Below, one piece after another: positions 40,460 through 44,503 of a DNA stretch of 44,503 nt. The first letter of the stretch is position 1. Each line of letters begins with the position of its first letter. The stretch spans positions 1 through 44,503 of the forward strand of contig NZ_CP054693.1 of the NCBI RefSeq assembly GCF_014023275.1, read 5' to 3'. The DNA comes from Nostoc edaphicum CCNP1411. Its GTDB lineage: Bacteria > Cyanobacteriota > Cyanobacteriia > Cyanobacteriales > Nostocaceae. The notes under the pieces were generated by a model. It saw only the letters and a list, made by a program, of their open reading frames with translations. It had not been told where the DNA came from and did not search any database. The position numbers and the translations under genes are program-made.

Positions 40460-41535
40460 TTGCGTTCCTCCTTGCTGATAGAGCAATTTTGTAAAATCTC
40501 AGTCAGGTTTCTAGCCAAATATTCCATAGGAATAGTATTAGATGATTTTTCCTTCTCCCATTGTTCAAAAATATCTCTAATTTTAATAATTAAATCTTCG
40601 ATTCTCTCCTCACCCCAAAAAATTCTTGTATCTTTGTCGCGTGCCCAATCCTCTGTTTGCCTTCTAGTGATGCTATCCAGTTCTGGTAATACTGTGCATA
40701 TAAGCCTGTCAAACTGATAAAAATTAGATGAGGATAATTGTTTTATAAAATTAGAAACATTTTTATTTTTAAACTTAAAACAAAATTTATTTAATCCTAT
40801 TTTTTTAGGTAACTGATATTTGATAAACAAGCATATAAACAGATATTTTCCGGGTAATATATCTGGCCAATTTTGCCAAAACAGAAAAAAATTTTCGATA
40901 ATTTTGGAACCATGCTGTTGTAAATCCTCAGTCAGCAAGTGGGTGTGGATAATCACTGGACCAGGATGTCCAACTAAAAATTGATTGATTTCCTCCTTTG
41001 ATACAAAGCTGCGATTGAGTAATCTATCAGCAAGCTTCTTTTCAAGCTGATTGTGAAGGTCGTCAATTTTTTGAAGTCTTGAGGGCCAACTGAGAAGATA
41101 ATCAGTAACGGCAATTTCCCCAGCATCTGGGTAGATGAGCTTAGGTAACGAAACTTGTTTGAGACGCTCTAGAAACATGTCATGACTTTGAAAATCGTCG
41201 CCATGAATGATGCAAACAAGCGGTCGATGGGCTTGCTGATTCAGTTTCTGTAATGCTTTAGCCAAATGATATTCTTGTTCACTGCGATCACAAAGATAGG
41301 GCAGTAGCGGCGGAATAGGGCGGCTTTTTCTGCTTTGTTTAAAACGGATTTTCAGTCGATATAAAATTTCTTTAAGTTCCGTCAAGTTTTTTTGGTGTAG
41401 TTCTTCATCCTTTTCTAATTGCAGTGGAATGCTAGTTGGTTCAACAAACTTAGATTTCCGTTCTTGAATTCGACGCAGATTATCTTCAGCTTCAGCAATT
41501 TGTAGCTGAATAAATTTAATTTTTTTTTGAGTCAT
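40456..41535 (-). CDS. Conflict system gene 2: adaptor plus iSTAND-like protein
   Basis: Protein of 359 residues. Residues about 1-60 are a helical hairpin ('LQIAEAEDNLRRIQERKSKF', 'VEPTSIPLQLEKDEELHQ') whose core E-R-x-S-x-F-V-x-x-T-x-IPLQ-x-E matches the C-terminus of the caspase: an effector-associated adaptor domain. Residues about 75-260 begin 'PYLCDRSEQEYHLAKAL' and 'RPLVCIIHGDDFQSHDMFLE', the P-loop-derived but inactivated iSTAND signature (no GKT). The last 100 residues are helical with 'DKDTRIFWGEERIEDLI'. It should recruit the caspase through homotypic contact. Starts 16 bases after the caspase gene. Confidence 0.75.
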   Translation of the reverse strand: MTQKKIKFIQLQIAEAEDNLRRIQERKSKFVEPTSIPLQLEKDEELHQKNLTELKEILYRLKIRFKQSRKSRPIPPLLPYLCDRSEQEYHLAKALQKLNQQAHRPLVCIIHGDDFQSHDMFLERLKQVSLPKLIYPDAGEIAVTDYLLSWPSRLQKIDDLHNQLEKKLADRLLNRSFVSKEEINQFLVGHPGPVIIHTHLLTEDLQQHGSKIIENFFLFWQNWPDILPGKYLFICLFIKYQLPKKIGLNKFCFKFKNKNVSNFIKQLSSSNFYQFDRLICTVLPELDSITRRQTEDWARDKDTRIFWGEERIEDLIIKIRDIFEQWEKEKSSNTIPMEYLARNLTEILQNCSISKEERK

Positions 41536-41551
41536 TGCTTCAGCATAATAT

Positions 41552-42532
41552 TTAAAACTTCATACCTAGTTTTTGTTCTAACTCTGCAATCTTAGTTTCT
41601 GTAAAACGTCGATTATTTTCTATTTGTAGTGGAATAGCAGTAAAATCAACATACTCACTCATTCGCTCATCAATCAGTTGTAAGTTTTTCCGATAATTAG
41701 TTAACATTCGCTTCCATGTAGCCACTTGAGCATTATCTAATCCTGGTGTAATAGTTGGAATATTATCTGTCCAATTTGGTAATGAATGTGGTCTTTTCTC
41801 GCCAGCAGCATACCAGGCTAAAGCAAAGTTATCTTCTAAATTACTAATCTTAATAATGGGGTGCTGTTTATCTTTTGTGCGTTCTGGAACTTTCCGTCCT
41901 ACCCACATTGCCAGATCCAACACACGGGTATAGCCATCTTGTTCAAATGCTCCGTAGCCAGCCATTGCCTCTAACAGCGCTGCTGTAAAAACACTGTATG
42001 GTTTTCCAGTCCAAGAAACCTCATCTTTCCGTGACGAAGCCAATACAACTCGACCACTGCTACTTCCCAACTGCGCGAGCATTGATGGTGGCAAAGGTGA
42101 TTTAGTTGCTCCCTTTGCTTCAGCTAGTCCACCTGCATGGCAGCAATCAAGGAGTACTAATAATTTCTTCGCCTGAATAGCTTGTATATACTCAGTAAAT
42201 ATTGACCCAAGAATCGCTGTATCCTGCAAATTTTCCAGATTGTAACCGTAAGGCATTAAATAATAATCTGGTGTTTCAATTCCGTGACCGGAAAAGTAAA
42301 CAATGACTGTATCATCTTTTCCAGCCGCATGAGCTAGCCAACTTAAAACAGATAAGATATTTGTAGCGCTTGCCTCTTCGCCAATTAGCAAACGTAGTTG
42401 TTCAGTAGGATAGGCACAACGAGATGAATCGCACAGCAGATTAGCAATGGCAGTAGCATCATCAATTGTGACAGGCAAGTCAAAGCCTACTCCGACAACA
42501 ACAGCATATCCTTGTTTGAAAGTTTGGGTCAT
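41552..42532 (-). CDS. Conflict system gene 1: caspase (C14) with C-terminal adaptor
   Basis: Caspase-like cysteine protease of 326 residues. 'QGYAVVVGVGFD' opens the fold; catalytic His in 'VIVYFSGHG' (His 83) and catalytic Cys in 'LLVLLDCCHAGG' (Cys 131) are both present, so it is probably active. After the p20-like part come 'GRVVLASSRKDEVSW' and a p10-like region. Residues about 285-326 ('IDERMSEYVDFTAIPLQIEN', 'ETKIAELEQKL') are the adaptor shared with gene 2. ATG at about 42532 is preferred over 42559. First gene of the operon. Such caspases are effectors of abortive infection or cell death when an NTPase sensor fires. Confidence 0.85.
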   Translation of the reverse strand: MTQTFKQGYAVVVGVGFDLPVTIDDATAIANLLCDSSRCAYPTEQLRLLIGEEASATNILSVLSWLAHAAGKDDTVIVYFSGHGIETPDYYLMPYGYNLENLQDTAILGSIFTEYIQAIQAKKLLVLLDCCHAGGLAEAKGATKSPLPPSMLAQLGSSSGRVVLASSRKDEVSWTGKPYSVFTAALLEAMAGYGAFEQDGYTRVLDLAMWVGRKVPERTKDKQHPIIKISNLEDNFALAWYAAGEKRPHSLPNWTDNIPTITPGLDNAQVATWKRMLTNYRKNLQLIDERMSEYVDFTAIPLQIENNRRFTETKIAELEQKLGMKF

Positions 42533-42635
42533 ATTTATATTTGAGCAGCCAAAATACATTGATATTTGAGCTTTTGATACTGATTGAGCATACTATTTTT
42601 CGGAAGATTGGAAAAGGTTAAAGGTTCTAGATTTT

Positions 42636-42764
42636 AGAACTCGTTGCGAATCATGCGACGAAGTGGAGTGGTAGGGGCGGGCTTGCGGGGCTTGTCAGCC
42701 CCACCAGTATCTTAATGCCCGTCCCTACCACCGCATGATTCGAGCGACAGCGGCAACGAGTTCT
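42636..42764. repeat. Long near-palindrome (129 bp)
   Basis: Arms AGAACTCGTTGC, GAATCATGCG, GTGGTAGGGGCGGGC are each repeated in complement on the other side (42753-42764, 42732-42741, 42717-42731), with a further GGGGCT/AGCCCC at the centre. Could be a MITE-like palindromic element or a bidirectional terminator between the caspase operon and the relaxase remnant. The GCAACGAGTTC end also occurs at 33-43 behind the full relaxase copy. Confidence 0.7.
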
Positions 42765-42779
42765 TCGGTTCAACACGGC

Positions 42780-43214
42780 TCACCGACTAAAACCCCTATA
42801 ACGTTGCTTCTGCTCAAGCATTTGTTTCTGCTGCGCTTCAATAAAAATCTCATTCCAAGTAAGCCCACTAGGTGCAATTCTTTTAGCCTGGGACATTTCA
42901 TCTTCTGCCGGGGGCGTAAACTGAGGCTGTTGAGGTTTGAGTTCAATCTCTTGAAACAGCTTTTGTCTCTCATAAACTGCGAGTGGTTTAACAGGTTTGA
43001 GCAGCAATTTATTAATAAATTTATCATCACGTTCTGGTCGGTAGTCAACGCCAAGATGTTTTTGCAAACCAGGGAAAGTGTAAGCTGCACCTAACTGTGT
43101 ACCGCTAAAAGCCTGCCCATCTTTCTGGTATGAAATTCCTTTAGACTTACCGTTCCTAGTGAATCCTGCCCTTACGCTGATGCCCTTTTGGCTGACATCG
43201 CTTACCCCTGGCAA
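42780..43214 (-). pseudogene. Relaxase remnant, internally deleted second copy
   Basis: Reads 'GISVRAGFTRNGKSKGISYQ', 'KDGQAFSGTQLGAAYTFPGL', 'QKHLGVDYRPERDDKF', matching the linker of the relaxase at 61-1594, then jumps to a different tail ('LTWNEIFIEAQQKQMLEQKQ') that resembles the very end of the first copy. The catalytic HUH part and the TOPRIM domain are both absent. It reads through the site where copy 1 is frameshifted, with CCC instead of CCCC, and so shows the ancestral frame. Sequence identity is moderate, so it derives from a related rather than the same relaxase. Confidence 0.75.
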
Positions 43215-43294
43215 ATCAATAACTCAAATTTTCTGCTCCTGATAAAATCAGGGACTCAGAAAAACTTCGCATACTAAACATTATTTAACTAAAA

Positions 43295-43398
43295 GGCATT
43301 TATAAGGTATTTACAAGGATTTTTCTTAAAAAGGCATTTATAAGGTTTTGCAATGGCATTTTAATGGCATCTCAATGGCAGATATAAGGATTTACTGT
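43295..43398. repeat. 11-bp iteron array 1 (nine units)
   Basis: GG dinucleotides start at 43295, 43306, 43317, 43333, 43344, 43355, 43366, 43377 and 43388: eleven-base spacing with a single 16-base step. Units look like GGCATTTATAA, GGTATTTACAA, GGCATTTTAAT. One helical turn per unit places all GG on one face of the DNA. Upstream 43215-43294 is AT-rich without a gene. Confidence 0.8.
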
Positions 43399-43446
43399 TG
43401 CCCAAAATTGAGATTTTTCAAAATGCCTCTTTTTTGTCAAAAATAA

Positions 43447-43512
43447 GGTTCTGCAATGGCATTTTCAAGGGATTTACAAGGTAAACATAAGGTAATAAGA
43501 AGGATTTCGACC
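43447..43512. repeat. 11-bp iteron array 2 (six units)
   Basis: GG at 43447, 43458, 43469, 43480, 43491 and 43502, each exactly eleven bases apart (GGTTCTGCAAT, GGCATTTTCAA, GGGATTTACAA, GGTAAACATAA, GGTAATAAGAA, GGATTTCG). Separated from array 1 by about 50 AT-rich bases that could hold a promoter. Confidence 0.8.
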
Positions 43513-43779
43513 CCAAAAACCTCCTAAGCCTGCCTGATTTCTCCACCAAAAATTCCTGACCAAAACTTACGCACAGTACGCCAAAAAGTTTGAACAGATT
43601 TTTTGAGCCAAAACTAAAAAACTTTGAACCAACGTCAACAAATAATACTCAATAACTACTTTTGTAGTATCACAACTGCACTCCACTTGTGAGTTACACC
43701 TTAGCTCTGCTGCAAATACCACTTATTACATAGATTTTATGTAGTTTACCAGTATTGAAATAGTAGTTCTAAATACCTT

Positions 43780-43914
43780 GCTCAAGTGGTAGCTGTTGGG
43801 TAGCTCAACTGGTGACACACAGCTACCAGTTGAGCAGTAAAAAAGCGAGTTGTTGAAAATTTGATGATTCCCCAACTGGTAGCTATAGAGTAGCCCTACT
43901 GCTACCAGTTGAGC
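43780..43914. repeat. Five copies of GCTCAACTGGTAGCT in both orientations
   Basis: Forward at 43780-43794, 43803-43813 (partial) and 43872-43884; reverse complement at 43821-43835 and 43901-43914. Forward and reverse copies form nested inverted repeats. No gene in the surrounding 43513-44503, which is noncoding throughout. Confidence 0.75.
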
Positions 43915-43983
43915 ATAAGACTTTTTACGAAAAATTCTGGTGTAATGCTTTGTGGCAATGATTTACAGCAAAATTTAATCGCT

Positions 43984-44062
43984 GGATTCATTCTCAATAA
44001 CTTCAAAATTATTGAGAATTGATAATACACTGGTGTTGCAATTGTGTTTCAAAAATTCCTTC
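43984..44062. repeat. 79-bp direct repeat with inner inverted repeat, copy A
   Basis: Contains the perfect inverted repeat ATTCTCAATAA / TTATTGAGAAT (43990-44000, 44009-44019), then GTGTTGCAA-TGT--TTCAAAAAT. Copy B lies at 44411-44487, 427 bases away. Confidence 0.75.
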
Positions 44063-44206
44063 ATTAACTTAACCCAGCACCCCTAACATTCGATGATTTC
44101 TCTTTCATGCCTTCCTAGAAATTGTTCCTTTTACAATCTTCACGCTTGTTAATAGAGATGAAACTTGTTTTAAGTAGTGAAATTGTCTGATTAATCACAG
44201 TTACAG

Positions 44207-44336
44207 ATAGCAGACATTTTGCACCTAAAACCCCTATTTATATACAAAATGTCTGCTATTCTGCACAGCTTATACACGCATTCAACTGTTATAGCTGTCA
44301 GGAAACTTTGACTATTCACTACAAAATGTCTGCTAT
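44207..44336. repeat. CAAAATGTCTGCTAT, three copies
   Basis: Reverse orientation at 44207-44221, forward at 44245-44259 and 44322-44336. The first two make a 15-bp perfect inverted repeat with a 23-base centre. They lie between the two copies of the 79-bp repeat. Confidence 0.75.
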
Positions 44337-44410
44337 TTAGAACATCGCTTTGACCAAAAAATTGGTGTCTAATACATACACAAACTAGCTTTTAGCCATT
44401 TTTATCAAAC

Positions 44411-44487
44411 TGGCTCATTCTCAATAACTCTAAAATTATTGAGAATACATAATACGTTTGTGTTGCAACTGTACTTCAAAAATCCCG
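44411..44487. repeat. 79-bp direct repeat, copy B
   Basis: Second copy of the ATTCTCAATAA inverted repeat (44417-44427, 44436-44446) plus the GTGTTGCAA flank. The differences from copy A are spread outside the inverted repeat, whose arms are identical in both copies. Confidence 0.75.
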
Positions 44488-44503
44488 CTCTCTTAACTGT
44501 CTA

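Noticed and set aside
43295..43512. Reading the 11-bp arrays as a CRISPR array
   Set aside because: Units are 11 bases with no separate spacers, and no cas gene is present.

Overview
The window looks like accessory, plasmid-type DNA from a filamentous cyanobacterium of the Nostoc/Anabaena kind. The evidence is the many HIP1 octamers (GCGATCGC), the cyanobacterial plasmid gene families (a large primase-helicase Rep that resembles CyRepA1, and a MOB relaxase with a DUF3991/TOPRIM tail), a ParA/ParB pair, many toxin-antitoxin genes and abundant short interspersed repeats. No rRNA, tRNA or CRISPR array was found. Whether it is a whole plasmid or part of a larger replicon cannot be decided from the sequence.

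Layout. 61-1976: mobilisation genes (relaxase split by one frameshift, MobC accessory). 2131-2560: about eleven copies of a GCGNAGC mini-hairpin motif in front of a small HTH gene (2649-3113). 3127-5878: small cargo genes (lipocalin-like, unknown, HNH nuclease, SMI1/KNR4) separated by decayed copies of the 3' end of the rep gene. 6125-9669: the rep gene itself, broken by five +1 frameshifts. 9944-11456: an XRE-regulated group that includes a hidden ORF with a likely CTG start. 11786-12871: a membrane protein and a small ORF cut by a 249-bp MITE; deleting the MITE and one target duplication restores the ORF. 13200-17374: a six-gene unrecognised operon of coiled-coil and membrane proteins ending in a membrane-anchored P-loop ATPase. 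17608-19300: a duplicated 275-bp block around a DUF1295 membrane enzyme. 19342-21150: a radical SAM enzyme and a NadR-like P-loop kinase. 21229-24741: toxin-antitoxin genes, a small hydrophobic peptide with a long leader and terminator, and a tyrosine recombinase. 24742-25474: a 5' fragment of a group II intron inside a MITE end, then a second MITE. 25475-30662: a polymorphic-toxin locus (immunity candidate, Ntox24-like toxin, coiled-coil protein, secreted Cys-rich protein, two small membrane proteins). 31021-33891: a large SF1 helicase. 34024-36663: VapBC-like pair, ParB and ParA, with three perfect palindromes inside parB that are candidate parS sites. 37188-42532: a four-gene conflict system (caspase with C-terminal adaptor, adaptor-iSTAND-like protein, MoxR ATPase, vWA-like membrane protein). 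42636-44503: a long palindrome, a relaxase remnant, two arrays of 11-bp iterons and a noncoding kilobase full of direct and inverted repeats, the best candidate for an origin or centromere.

How it fits together. Maintenance is represented by ParAB with intragenic palindromes, the rep pseudogene, toxin-antitoxin pairs and the iteron region; spread by relaxase/MobC and the recombinase; and conflict by the caspase/MoxR system, the polymorphic toxin, the SMI1 protein and possibly the radical SAM pair. Both hallmark plasmid genes (rep and relaxase) carry frameshifts, and all six shifts are one-base expansions of short homopolymers. This is either shared decay or a systematic base-calling problem, and should be settled before the replicon is called immobile.
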